This document shows positions 34,417 through 46,266 of a DNA stretch of 64,000 nucleotides, one piece after another (within the stretch, counting starts at the first letter, position 1; each line of letters opens with the position of its first letter). Origin of the DNA: [Phialemoniopsis] sp. UDSM-2020 (lineage: Eukaryota; Ascomycota; Sordariomycetes; Thyridiales; Thyridiaceae); NCBI GenBank assembly GCA_018873225.1, contig JAEILZ010000003.1, positions 4,650,001-4,714,000 on the forward strand, read 5' to 3'. The notes under the pieces were generated by a model. That model saw nothing but the letters and a program-made list of their open reading frames with translations, had not been told where the DNA came from and made no database searches. The position numbers were made by a program, and so were the translations under genes.

Positions 34417-37400
34417 TTTGGGCGGCTTTTCCCCTAATTATCCCCCCTCTTCGCGTTAATGTTTTGCCTCTTTTGTCGTATCTGCCTCTTCTTTTCCAGT
34501 ATCTCCCGCAGACTTCTTCGCCTTGCCAGTCTCGAATCCAATTACCGGTTGGTGCTCCAGGGCTTTCACGATATTCCCTGTCAAAAACCCTCACAAAACC
34601 GGAGCAGGGCTTGCGACGGTCAGGGCATTCAGTGGGCGGTGCCGGCCTAACTGTGGATTTCGTCCAAGGGGTTTTCTTTCTGGCAGGCCAGAGCAAGGCC
34701 AGGCCCCCCAAGGCGGGCCTAGGGCAAAAGATTCCCGTCCTTTGGGATTGGTCTCGGGGAGGGCGGTACGGGGCCTTTGGGGCGTTTCACAGCGCCGGGT
34801 AAGCTTCCGCAGTGCAGCTAAATGGGTCAGTCCAACCCCTGAAAAAACCACCTGCGGAGCGGACAGCGTGAATTCCAAGGCACCTGCGCAGAGGCAAACC
34901 TGCAGTGGGTGGTTTAAGGTGACCCAAAAAGCAGGATCACCCCGGTCCACGCAGGCTTGTTTCGTCTCGCGGCCCGCTTCGTTTCTCCTGCTGTTGCTTT
35001 CTCCGGGCAAGGAAGCAAAATGACCAGGGGCCGATCGGTCGGCCTTCACTCCTCGTCGGTTCTCGCCTCTGCAAGTCTGTGGTTGGCCCTTTTTGGTCTT
35101 CGGTACAGAGCTGCAGAGGGCTCACAGACCTTCCTCAATTGAAGCAAAGCCCCGACACACGTGGAGGGATTTGTTTGCCAAAGCAGATGCAACAAGATGC
35201 ACCTCTCCTTCGCAAGCAAACGCAAACGACCAAAGCGCGCACAGAGGATTTCTCGGCCTATCCGAATCAACTTTTCGCATGCAATCACTGCTGAAGCGTT
35301 GCAATTGTTTGTCTGGGTCGTAAAACACCCAACGCCTGCCCAGTGCTGCGTGATAACGTGCAGCGGCAGGTGAGGTGCAGCAAGCACCGTAAATCCGCAG
35401 TGATCTCGGTCCCTGTCCTTGTCTTTCTCAAGCCAATTGACCGAAGACAAATGCGAGGCGAAAAGAGTTGATCAATGCACTGCACCGACTCTTTCACCTT
35501 CTCAAACGGCAGGCCCTAAAAGTGAAGGATCCAGACCCTGGTTGTGAAGCCGACTAAGGTTTGGTGTGCGGCCGGGCAAATGTCTCGCAGCTTGCTCGTC
35601 TCTTTGGCGAGTACCGTGGTTGTCGCCAACACAAAAGGATCAAGACACACGGCTCGCAAGAGAAAGGATCGGCCTCCCGATGATGTGGTCGAGTAAATTG
35701 CTGTTGCTCTTTTTGTGAATTGTATGTATGCGCACGTCCAGATTGTTTGTTGCGGGAGTCTGTGAGCCTGCCTTTCGGCTATCGTGCTTATGTCTGCGAG
35801 GCACGAGCCGCTGTTCCCAGCCCACAGTATGCGGGGATGATCACGGATGTGGCCGTTGCTGAACCAAGATTTGCTGGCAAATCCTTCACCGTTCCTCGCG
35901 CTTCAACCAATATGGCTTCCAGGTTCATCCATCTCTCGCAGGTAACTATTCTGCTGGTGAATTGGCGCAAAAATGTCCGTTCGTGTGGGTGTGGTCCAGT
36001 GGTTTGGGCGTGCGTGGGGCGTTTGCTGAAGAATCCCGTCTCCGCCAGGTCCCTTGACGTTTTCGCTTGCGTTGATGATCGTGATATGAGGGTATAAGCC
36101 ACTGCTAGCGGGCATCGACCTCGGCCAGAGCTCTGGAATTGCTCAACTCAGCCGCATCGAAGTCCAGTTTCCGGGAGCAGAGAAACGATTGAAAGGGAAG
36201 GAGATGCTCGAGGAAGGAGGACAGACGGCGACAGCACAGGACTGCTCTGGTATATCTACTGCTTTGGACCGGGCCCCAGGTCCAACCTCAGACAGGTTTA
36301 ATGCCAAAATGGGCGAGCAGGCCAGGAGAGGATTCGGGGCCACAATGCTGCAACTAACAGCGAACCCATGGCGAGATGGAGGGCCTTCCCTCTTTTCTCT
36401 GCTGGTCTCTTTCTACTTAGGGCTATGGCTTCTCTTCTAATGGTGTCCTGGTCGGTGGAGAATGATATGTAGACCAGGCCAAAACGAGGTGCTTATTCTG
36501 GCGTCCCAAACTTCCCCGCACTCGGACCAGTGAGGCACGAGGCAGAAAAGGGCAACAAGAGGCACGGATTGGCCTGCTTCTTTAACGGGGTCCCCATTTC
36601 GTTGCCTCACTCGTGCTGCCCCAGAGGGAATCGTCGAGTTTCGGAAAGGGCCTCCCTGAGAGCCGAACTGTGGCGGTCTTGGATGTTCGGCCTTTGCCTG
36701 CTGATTGGATCTGGCAGGCCTGGTGGTTTGGCTGCTTCATTTCCGGGGCAGAGAAATTTCGTGGGGTAGCGCAGCGGGCCTTAAGTCGAGCTGTTATTGT
36801 TCATGTTGCAAGCTTTCCTTGTCCTCACACCATGCCCAGAAAGGCCTCACGCCTCCACGAGGCTATGCTCTTCTTAGACACCTAGCAAGATGCAAAAGGA
36901 TGGATGCAGGCTGTCGAACTAGGATGACCGTAAAACGCCCGGCGCGTCTCCATTCCTGCATCATCAGATGTTACCCTATCGCATGGCTGTCTAAAACGCC
37001 ACTCTGATCATGCGGAATGGTTTAGAGACGTCGGAACCTGGGAAAGTAGCTAGGCCCATTCGTGGTAGCGAGGACCAGAATACAGCGTCTAGACTTTTGC
37101 ACACAAGGGCTATTTCCGCTGCTCTCGACAAGGGAGCATGTTTTCTCGAGGAGAGAATTCTGAACTGATCGCTAGCAGGAGGAGTGAGAGCGAGGACCCG
37201 CCAAGGCGGACAAAGGGCCTGATCTCGGCCGATATTAGTTCGCATCTGTCATAATGGCAGAGCTTGATCGCGAAGTGTGTCCTGCTGACCAGAAGGCGGC
37301 CTTGGAAGGCTTTGATATTCGGGCTTCAGGGGCCAATGACCGTGAGCAAAGTACAGATCAATATCGGCGACGGCAGAGCGCCTTATGAAAGATCGATGAC

Positions 37401-39094
37401 TGGACGTAGCCGGCCTGGTGTGCAGAGCCGGTAGTGGCCAGCACATGCGTTTTACCCGTGGAATCCACAACAGAGGCCCGGGCGATCAGGGTGTTGTTCA
37501 TGGTGGTGAGGATGTGCAGCCCTTCGCATATCCGGGTTCATGCGCTTGACACACCGATGCAGAGCTTTGGGCGGGCTTGTGAGTATGGTCTCATGGTCGT
37601 ACTCTGGGTCTTGATCTTTGCGTTGTCTGTGAGGTCGGTGCGTGCCGCGGAGGTGAAAAGCACGGTACGTCGCCATTTACCACGTCACTGACCATGATGG
37701 CGAAACGATGGTGAACCGGCGCGATGTTCCGAAAGCATTACCTCAGATCAATGGAGACGGGTCTCGGCGGTGTGTGGGTTTGGTGGTCCAACGTCGAGTG
37801 CATGAGATTTTGGTCCTTGGATAGGTAAGTCCAGAATGAATCAGGTCTCTTGATTAGCAGGCCGATGAATACCATAGAGCGACTTGAATGGTGAGTACGA
37901 TGGAGCTTCATGACACGAGAGTCTTGCTCCTTCTTTTATCGAATGTGTCAATCCCTTATGACATTGATAACAGGCAGCATATCGTCGCCCTAGCTATTAT
38001 CAGATACAGTGTGAACCAAAGCTGTAGAGATGAGTCTCATTATCAATTGACAAGGCATTCACAGCTTTAGTATTGAGTTGTAAGGCTATGAGTCTCGGTA
38101 GAGTGGGTGAGTCGATCCTTGGCACCTGACATTCCAGTATCTTGAGGTTCCTGCCTCCAGTGACGCCAATGGCGTGGATAGGCGGGGAGCTTCAGGGCAT
38201 TTGAGGTCTTTTCTGGGGACTGGTCCAAGCTTCTCGAGGTGAGGGAGCTGGTCAGAGCTCTGGTCACATGACCATCACCAACAAGGCTGGCCAGAAACCC
38301 ACCTGACACTGGCAAATCAGATGGCAGCCACGAGGTACCTTTTCTGCCGCTTGACCACCCAGCTGGTACTTTCTGACTCTCTGACCTCTCCCGCCTTACC
38401 TAAGCGAAAGGCGACGAGTTCTCCGTCTCTTGCTGCTGCATGGATCCGGCCACCACAACACTGGGCATCATCACGAGCTCGACAGCCACATCGCAGCCTT
38501 TATCATTCACTTCTTAGTATTCATTGCGGCACATCCAATTATTGCCTCCCACAGCGCACATTCATTACCCAAAGGTCCGTTCATCCTCTCGTCCTCTGCC
38601 CGCCGCCAGCCCCCCCAATTGCAGTCATCCTGTCAACCAGCTTGTCTGACTCGAACACTCTAGGAGCTTGAAACCCAGCTGACTTGGATAGTCACCAGAG
38701 CCCTGTCTCGTCTTTTTTATCGAAGCGAATAGGTTCAACCATTGCTCCTCTGCCACCAACTTGCAGACAGCTGTCGCCCCGTGCAACCCTCCGATAGCAC
38801 CCTCCCTTCCCTTGCTTCGCACAAGAGCAAACTCCATCATCGACCGACTGCAAACCTTTCCGAGTCTCGTTTCATGGACTCTTAACGGCCCTGCCATCTT
38901 GGAACCGTCCGACTCGAGTTCGCCCGCCACCACAGAGTCTCGATGCAGGAGCTACAGTCTACTGAGATCCATGAACCGCCTCCGAATCCCAAACGCGTCG
39001 CTCGTCTCGTGCCCTGCATGAGCCCTCCATCCCTCTCTTGAACACCGCCGCGCCCTGCATCAAACCCACCACAACTGCTGTCCATGACACCTAG
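34417..39094. other. Gene-free block upstream of CCR4 (4.7 kb)
   Basis: No supported gene is present. Short frames exist on both strands but none shows domain similarity or consistent splicing. The last 700 bases before the CCR4 start are C/T-rich with several short upstream ATG frames, which is typical of a long 5' leader. The rest may be regulatory sequence, a non-coding RNA or decayed sequence. No terminal inverted repeats or transposase remnants were recognised. Confidence 0.4.
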
Positions 39095-41436
39095 ATGGCA
39101 GATGGTTACCGATTTCTGCAGCACACCAACAACTTATCCCACTTGCAACACACGCCCAAGAGCTCCACTACACACGACAACTATCTCGTCTCTCTCCTCA
39201 ACCACTTCCTCCCCGAGCTTCCCTCCCCGTCAAAGTCACCAGATCCAGGCTTGAGGGGCCAAGGCTCGCAAGGCATGTACAACCAGAACCAGCACCAGGG
39301 ACACAACTCCCGGCTGAATGGCAACCATGCTGGTCGGGGCATGCCGATGCTGTACAACTTTCAGCAGTCGGCTGCCCACCAGCAGCATGGTCACGCCCAG
39401 CACCACCAGGGACTCCAACAAGACCATGCATCCCACAACACCAACTCCTCTGTCCTTGGACACCACTCTACCTTCTCTAGCGGCGTTCTGTCCAACACCA
39501 GCCCCTTCGCCAGCTCCATCCAGAATGGCCACACGGCTACCACGCGTGGCGGCCAGGCGCAGCAGATCAACGAGCACTGGGCCGAGCAACTGCGGCTGCA
39601 CAAAGAATCCGAAGCTGCACACGCCGCCATGGTGGAGCAGAATCAAGTTAATTACTACGCTAGATTAAAGGCTGGAGAGAACAAGGGCATCGGCGGACCT
39701 GCTCTCACCAACAGCTCCAACAATGCCGCCGTTGATGGAGAGATCGAAGGAGTTAGGAGGCCCGTAGGTATCGACAAGTCGACGCAACGGCAGGATTGGC
39801 ATAACCTCGACCTGTCGGGCCAAGGCTTGCGCGCATTAGCGCCCGCCCTCTTCAACTACACCTTCCTCCACGAATTGTACATAGCCTCCAACAAGTTGAC
39901 CGTTCTCCCACCTGCCATTGGAGAGCTCCGCGCCCTACGACTACTCGAAGCGTCGAACAATCAACTGCAAGAGCTGCCTGCCGAGCTTGGAATGTGTACC
40001 ATGCTCAAGCAACTGCTCCTCTTCAACAACCGGATCCAAGATTTGCCCACCGAGCTTGGGTTCCTGCATCGTCTGGAAATGCTGGGGATCGAGGGAAATC
40101 CGCTGAACCAGGAGATGAAGAAGAAGATTGTGGAGGAAGGAACCAAGTCCCTGGTCAGCTGGCTACGGGAGCGATCTCCAGGTAATTATCGAAAACTCCT
40201 GTTCCCTGTGGGTTGAAGATAATTGAAATGCTAACTGCTGGCCGTTTAGTACCTTTACCTCCCTTGGAACGCAAAGTCATCACAATCCAGGAAGATGTGT
40301 CGCCTAGCCTCGAGCGAGTAAAGGTCCTGTCTTGGAACATTTTGTGTGAGAGATACGCGACTCAGGCCGTGTATGGTTACACGCCCACCAGTGCTCTCAC
40401 CTGGGACTACCGGCGAGACCTGATCTTTGACGAGATACGGAGACGAGACGCGGACTTCCTTTGCCTTCAGGAGGTCAACACGGATGCAATGAGGGAAGAC
40501 TTTGGCCCAGAACTGGCTAAGCTGGACTACAGGGGCATTCACTGGCCGCGGTCGAAGGCTAAGACAATGGCAGAAAAGGACGCCATTATCGTCGACGGCT
40601 GTGCCATCTTCTACAAGCAGAGCAAGTATATCTGCCTGGATAAGCAACTCATCGACTTCGGTAACATTGCTATCAACCGACCGGACATGAAGAATCAGCA
40701 CGACATCTTCAACCGCGTCATGCCCAAGGACAACATCGCCATTCTTGGCTTCTTCGAGAGCAGGCAGACCGGCGCCCGGATGATCGTTGTCAACGCGCAT
40801 CTGGCGTGGGAGGGCACTCTCAACGACGTGAAGATTATCCAGACCGCGATCACCATGGAATTCGTCACAAAGCAGGCCGAGAAGTACGCGAGGTGGCCAG
40901 CAGTCAAGGACAAGAAGATGATCAGCATCCCCACTGGTGACGACGAGGCAGATGCTCGTAAGGAACCAGTGCCCGAACCTGGCCCGTCTCAGGAGTACCG
41001 CAACAATACCGACATCCCTCTCTTCGTTTGCGGTGACTACAATTCGCCTGCTGAGAGCGGTGTCAACCAGCTGCTCTCCACTGGACACTTGGCACCTGAC
41101 TACCCCGATCTCGTCGGTCACAACTACGGTACTTTCACGAGGGACGGCATCGAGCATCCCTTCAGCCTGCGGTCCTCATACCAGCACCTCGACGGCACGG
41201 TGGACGCTCTACCGTTCACCAACTACACCCCGAGCTTCGCCGACAACATTGATTACATCTGGTACTCGACGAACACCCTCGAGGTTGTGGAGCTCGTTGG
41301 CCCGCCGGATCCGCAGTACTTGAAGAGGGTGCCCGGTTTCCCCAACTACCACTTCCCGTCAGATCACATCCAGCTCGTGAGCGAGTTTGTCATCAAGCCG
41401 CGGAAGGACAAGAAGGGCAATAACGTCTCAGCATGA
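39095..41436 (+). CDS. ccr4: CCR4 poly(A)-specific deadenylase (CCR4-NOT subunit)
   Basis: Exon 1 is 39095-40181 and exon 2 is 40250-41436 (757 residues). The N-terminal 230 residues are Gln/His/Asn-rich. Leucine-rich repeats at about 234-345 (LDLSGQGLRAL, LYIASNKLTVLP, LLEASNNQLQELP, LLLFNNRIQDLP) bind the NOT scaffold. The exonuclease-endonuclease-phosphatase domain (about 385-745) has all core motifs: LSWNILCERYA, FLCLQEVNTD (catalytic Glu), VVNAHLAWEG, VCGDYNS and PSDHIQL (catalytic Asp/His). The intron has a GCTAAC branch site and a TAG acceptor. It shortens mRNA poly(A) tails in the cytoplasm. Length and order match fungal Ccr4. Confidence 0.96.
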
Positions 41437-42993
41437 TGATTCAGTACCTGCATTCAAGGTGTTTTTGTCTTGGTCTAACGGTTATTGCGGTCAGGCGGGT
41501 GGCAACCATGAGCGGGGGGAGATGGCGATGGTGGAACAGAGCTATCACGGGATCATATTGGTCTCTTCTCCTCACGCGGGAAGGAGAGCCCGGTTGGTTT
41601 TTTATAACTTTGCGTCTCGATCGGTTGGTTGGTTGGACTGGCTGGTGTTCTGGATCTGGTTAAAGCTAGGGACTTGATTGATTGCGGGTGCGTCGCGTCT
41701 TTGCCTTTTGCGCTTTTGGTTTTTTTGGAGGTGGAAAGGAGAGGAGAGAGGGAGGAGGGAGTGGGATAGCAGTACATGTGAGAAGCCATCAACAGAGAAA
41801 GGAATTCTTTCTCGACTGCTCAGCGAGTCCTCGTCAGACAAGGTCCAGCTCGCGCCCTACTGGTCTTCAGGTCTCATCCCTAGTGGAACTACATACACCG
41901 CATGGCATGAGACAGCGGACCGGGAGGCGCAAGCTAGCTCTGCTGGGCAGGTGAAATGTAGGAATATATTCGTGTTTCTTGTCTGGAAAGGCCAAAGTCC
42001 TTTGAGTTCTACCGATGATGTTGCGTGCAGGACGGGTTCTGAGTGATGATCTTTCGGCCAAGACTTCCTGGTCTGCTCTTCGCACGTCACTGCGCGTTCC
42101 ATTACTTCTTCTACGGGCAATGTGCGTGCACATGGCATATGCGGTGTACTTGCGAATTGGCCAGGATTCACAATCCTACTGAAAGGCCGACGGGGCTCAC
42201 TAACGCAATTCCCTTTCGGGAGGGAGCATGCAGACCACGATGTACAAACTTTTCAAGGCAATCTCCCTGGTTCCGATCCCCTTGGTGCATTCAATAAACC
42301 ACCCAGAACAGTCAAGATTTGCGGCTCGGGTGTCAGTTCAACGGTGAACAGCGTGTCGGGTCGTGGACCACACGAGCAAGGGGTAAGCACTCATTGCGGC
42401 TGAAATCACTCGTGCTAGGAGAACAAGCGAGCTAACGTTCCCCGGTCTCTAAGGCGTTGTCCTTTTGTCTTTTGCTACCAAGAAGGCGCTAAAATCTTTG
42501 CGGTAATCAAAGAAGAATCCTCTTTGGGCTCTTCGCCTGCTGTATTGTTCCTTTGCCATCCACGCCAGCACAGACTCGCGTTGTCGATCACCTCTTTTCG
42601 ACCACGATAATTTCTCTCCTCCGCTGGCAAGATGCCCCTCAGCTGTCAATTTCGCAGCCAGCCTTACCGAGAACGGGCTGGACACGTTGATCTAGGCTGC
42701 TTACGGTCGCGGGCCACCCTGGTAAGGCATGGGTGAGGGCTCATCCCGAAAAGGTCAACGGCGAGGACCCGCAAATGAACCTCCGCCCGTGTAAGTTGCT
42801 CGAAGGTCTTGGAAATTCATGACATCTTGTTGGGCTTTAGCTCTTGCCTAGATAGATCTCGATGGGTATAAGATGACGGTGGAGAGCAGGTCGAGTCTGC
42901 TCTGGTGTTCAGATTCTTCTCTAGCTTCTAGGCACATCTTGTAGAATCCTGACAACTTTGTCCATCAAGAGTCTCCTGCTCGTGATCCAAGCC
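41437..42993. other. Intergenic, CCR4 to GLEYA gene
   Basis: About 1.56 kb holding the CCR4 3' UTR and the promoter of the GLEYA gene. No gene was recognised on either strand. Confidence 0.4.
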
Positions 42994-44010
42994 ATGGCTG
43001 TCCAACGTATCCTCTCCGGCGCCGCCCTCCTGGCCTCGCTCGCCATCGGCGGTGCCCAGGCCCATGCCATTGCCGTCAACAACAACGGCAACGGCCTCGC
43101 GGCCCGCCACGACAACACCTGCAAGCCCACGGCGACCGTGACCTGCACCGTCGTCGAGAAGGAGATCGTCACCGTGCGCGAGTACTTCACCGTCACGGCC
43201 ACGGGCGGCGCTTGCAACGTGACCGAGTCGCACAGCGCCACCACGCTACCCACCTCGACGCTCGAGACGTCGACCCGCAGCACCTCCGTGGAGCCCACGA
43301 CCTCGACGTCGACGACCTCGACCTCGTCGACAGAGCCGAGCTCGACCTCGTCCGTCCCCTCGTCCACGCCCACGGCCACCGTCTGCCCGCCGCCCCCGTC
43401 CTGCGGCAACCTCGGCTTCGACTGGGCCTACTACAACAACTCGGCCCGCAACACCGACACGACCTACTCGACCTTCCACCCCGACTCCTTCAAGCGCGCG
43501 CGCCCGCTCCTGATCTCCACGACGGACCGCGTCGGCGGGACCTACCCGGGCATCGAAGACGGCCGCTTCGGCCCCATCTACGGCTCGGCGGAGCAGGACC
43601 TGCGCCTCGACTTCTTCGCGCTCAACCACCACGCCTACATCTACGCGTGCGAGGCGGGCACCTACCGCATCGACATCCCCTACGCCAACGACGCCGTGTA
43701 CGTGTGGCTCGGCGCCAAGGCCTACGCCGGCTGGACGGACGAGAACGCCGACGCCAAGGCCCGGTACAACCAGCCCGACCACATCGCCGGGCATGCTACC
43801 TACAACTTCACCATCCCCGCCGACACGTACGTGCCCATCCGGTTCGTATACGGGCAGGCGCAGTACGGCGGCGGGTTCTACTTCAACGTGACGGCGCCCT
43901 CGGGCCAGGTCATTGTGAGCGACAAGGCCAGCGACAGCCCCTACGTCGTGAGGCAGTCGTGTGACGGTGTTACTGCACCACCTTATGCTCCTTTCGGAGC
44001 GGAGATTTAG
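42994..44010 (+). CDS. Secreted GLEYA-domain adhesin-like protein
   Basis: A single exon of 338 residues from ATG 42994. A signal peptide (MAVQRILSGAALLASLAIGGAQA) is followed by a Cys-containing segment and a Ser/Thr-rich linker (about 80-130), a likely O-glycosylation region. A GLEYA lectin-like domain at about 138-315 includes GFDWAYYNNSAR, YPGIEDGRFGPIYGS, YRIDIPYANDAVYVWLGAKA, WTDENADAK and YVPIRFVYGQAQYGGGFYF. GLEYA domains (PA14-like) are found in yeast flocculins and other fungal surface adhesins. No GPI-anchor signal is visible at the C-terminus, so it is probably released or wall-associated by other means. The coding sequence is very GC-rich, creating an antisense shadow frame. Confidence 0.92.
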   Translation: MAVQRILSGAALLASLAIGGAQAHAIAVNNNGNGLAARHDNTCKPTATVTCTVVEKEIVTVREYFTVTATGGACNVTESHSATTLPTSTLETSTRSTSVEPTTSTSTTSTSSTEPSSTSSVPSSTPTATVCPPPPSCGNLGFDWAYYNNSARNTDTTYSTFHPDSFKRARPLLISTTDRVGGTYPGIEDGRFGPIYGSAEQDLRLDFFALNHHAYIYACEAGTYRIDIPYANDAVYVWLGAKAYAGWTDENADAKARYNQPDHIAGHATYNFTIPADTYVPIRFVYGQAQYGGGFYFNVTAPSGQVIVSDKASDSPYVVRQSCDGVTAPPYAPFGAEI

Positions 44011-45135
44011 ACGAGGGATTCGAGGGACTCATTGAGCTAAGACTTGCCTCCACAAAGAATTAGATTAGCAGGTCCGACCACGAGATCTTGTGTGAGACTT
44101 GATGGTACCTAATTCTAGATACTAATATGATGCCATTATGATACGTTGAATCTTACCGCTACTCATGCCTGTCGAGACCACTTTAGCCTACTTTTACTGC
44201 TGTTTATTTAGCCCTTTCCCTTTGCCCTTCTCTTCGTCTTTCTCTCTTCTAATCGTCTCGCGACGATTCTCCGCTTCTTCCTTTCTTTTCCGGGCTTCCC
44301 TTTTCTTCCGCTCCATCTCCTGCCTTTCCTCTATATACGCATTTCGTATCAGTACAGGTCTCGTGTATGTATTGATGAAGCGTGTGAACGTTACGAATAA
44401 TACCTTCTGACAAGTCTCTCCTTGGTTTGATTATTCCTATTCCTGATCCTGTGCTTTTTCCATCCTGGTTGCTTTGGCGTTCTTCCCTTGTCGCGTACAA
44501 GTCCATCGTCTATATATATACCTATTCATCACATCAGAACTCTTCTTAAGAGTGTGTGTATTGGCGTCTTGGTAGAGTATTCACAGAAACGTCTAGATAC
44601 TTTCAATTACGACTTCGGTGACTATTAGATCCTTGTCGCATGCGGTTTGCGTAGACTAGTGGGTGCTGACAACAGTATGAGCAACAAATCTCTGTCGTGC
44701 GACTGTTGTGTTTCGCGATCAATTATTAGCCTGGAATTGAATGGGCAAAAAGAACAGATGAAGGAAATATTCCTGGGATCAGGCTTGTCCACGGGAATTT
44801 ATCTGCCAGATATCTACTTGGGAGCCTTGCGAGAAATGTAGATATGCTATGATTACGACGTGAATCTGCACAAATGGGTACTATTGTCATGTCATTGGTC
44901 TGTTTCAGCACATATATCTGCACGAATCTGAGTGAGCGCAGGTGATTGGGCGCATACAAAAAAGTGAGGCGGGCTTGCATACTGTGGTGTAATGTCTGCC
45001 TTGCTGGCAAGCACTTGGCATCCCCACGTAGCCTCGTCATAATCGCATGCTTAAATGAATCAGAATTCCGCCTGGAGCTCTGCGTGACCGCGGGCGCTGC
45101 TCGATTCCTTACGATCTTTCTAGGAGCGAACAACA
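44011..45135. other. Intergenic, GLEYA to DUF6594 gene
   Basis: About 1.1 kb, AT-richer than its neighbours. A minus-strand purine-rich frame at 44190-44410 could encode a charged tail, but no upstream exon could be found to complete it. Confidence 0.35.
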
Positions 45136-46266
45136 ATGGCCCAACAACCGAGCCCCCCGGCTGAAGGTTATGATAAGTTGGGCCGGGTCATGGGTCTGCT
45201 GCCAGAGACGGCAACCTTCCGTAGTTTCAGTGCACTGTCAGCAGAGGATCTGTTATACAGACAAGCCGAACTTGCGGAGCTTGAGGAAAGGCTCAGATCT
45301 TTCCAGGAACTAGACAAAGCATCAGGCAATAAGGTCCGAGAACGTTATGCTTTCAGCTGGGAGAATCTCGAAGCCTCAGCTGAGGACGAACCCTGCAACG
45401 GGGCATAATAGGTCTCAGCTCGATACTATCATACTGATAAGGTCGAGATTGAAAGACTATCGTAAGAAAAACTCATGATATTTGGCGGCAAGGGCTGATT
45501 GTTCTTCCAGAGGAGGCCCTTCTTCGGCACCGCCGCATCCTTGAACTCCCGAACCCACTGCGTGCCCATGTTAAGGCTCTGGACACTTGGATGCAAAGGC
45601 CAACAATGGGGAACATCTATCTTGAAGGTGCCGACGCAGACATCTGGGAAAAGGCCCAGATAAATGAGATGGTTGCCCTGAAGCCACCGTTTCCCGAAGA
45701 CCACTTTGTCTCGGAGCTCACGCTGAGAATGATTGGGCTTTACAATACACTAACACAAAGATGGATTCCTGCAAGTCCCAAAGTGTCTGTAGAGACGGGT
45801 CCAAGCTGATACTTATCAAATCGCAGAAGACAAAATCCAAGTCCGAATCCCAGAGTGACCGCGAACCAAGAGGCAACCATGAGCCTGGCGACAAGGATGA
45901 TGTCCTGAAGAACACCATCCATTACCGTGACGAAGTCACTTACAAAGTTCTCAGGGCATTATCTACCCTACTCGCCTGTCTTCTACCTGTCGCTGGAATC
46001 GCAGTGTTGTATGCCATCCAGAGCATGGGCAGTCGCATTGGGGTAATCGCCGTCTTTGTGGCTGTGTTCTCGTTCTCATTAAACATCATGAGCAACGCTA
46101 GTACCAAGGAAATATTTGGAGCCACTGCCGCGTAAGTGCCATGAAGCAATTTTCCGCCTGACCGCAGATGTGCCGTGTTGATCATGCTGATTATTACGTT
46201 CTTAATAGGTTTGCGGCTGTTCTAGTTGTGTTTGTGGGCATAAACGACAACTCCTGCCCCTCTTGA
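45136..46266 (+). CDS. DUF6594 membrane protein, reading frame interrupted
   Basis: The frame starts at ATG 45136 with the family start YDKLGRVMGLLPETATFRSF and LLYRQAELAELEERLR. It hits TAA at 45406 but continues in another frame as RSQLDTIILIRSRLKDY; skipping one G of the GGGG at 45400-45403 restores it. The remaining exons are 45511-45770, 45827-46131 and 46209-46266. The intron at 45771-45826 begins GCAAGT, a non-canonical GC-AG donor, because no good GT donor gives a normal-length intron. The C-terminus has three hydrophobic segments (LLACLLPVAGIAVLYAI, IGVIAVFVAVFSFSL, FAAVLVVFVGI), the family's usual topology. Either a young pseudogene or one base error; function is unknown. Confidence 0.65.

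Noticed and set aside
43212..43964. 250-residue plus-strand and 182-residue minus-strand frames inside the GLEYA gene
   Set aside because: Arg/His- or Val/Gly-rich shadows of the GLEYA coding sequence.
44190..44410. Minus-strand purine-rich frame encoding a charged, Glu/Lys/Arg-rich tail after an AG acceptor-like site
   Set aside because: No upstream exon, domain or start could be joined to it; polypurine DNA easily produces such frames.
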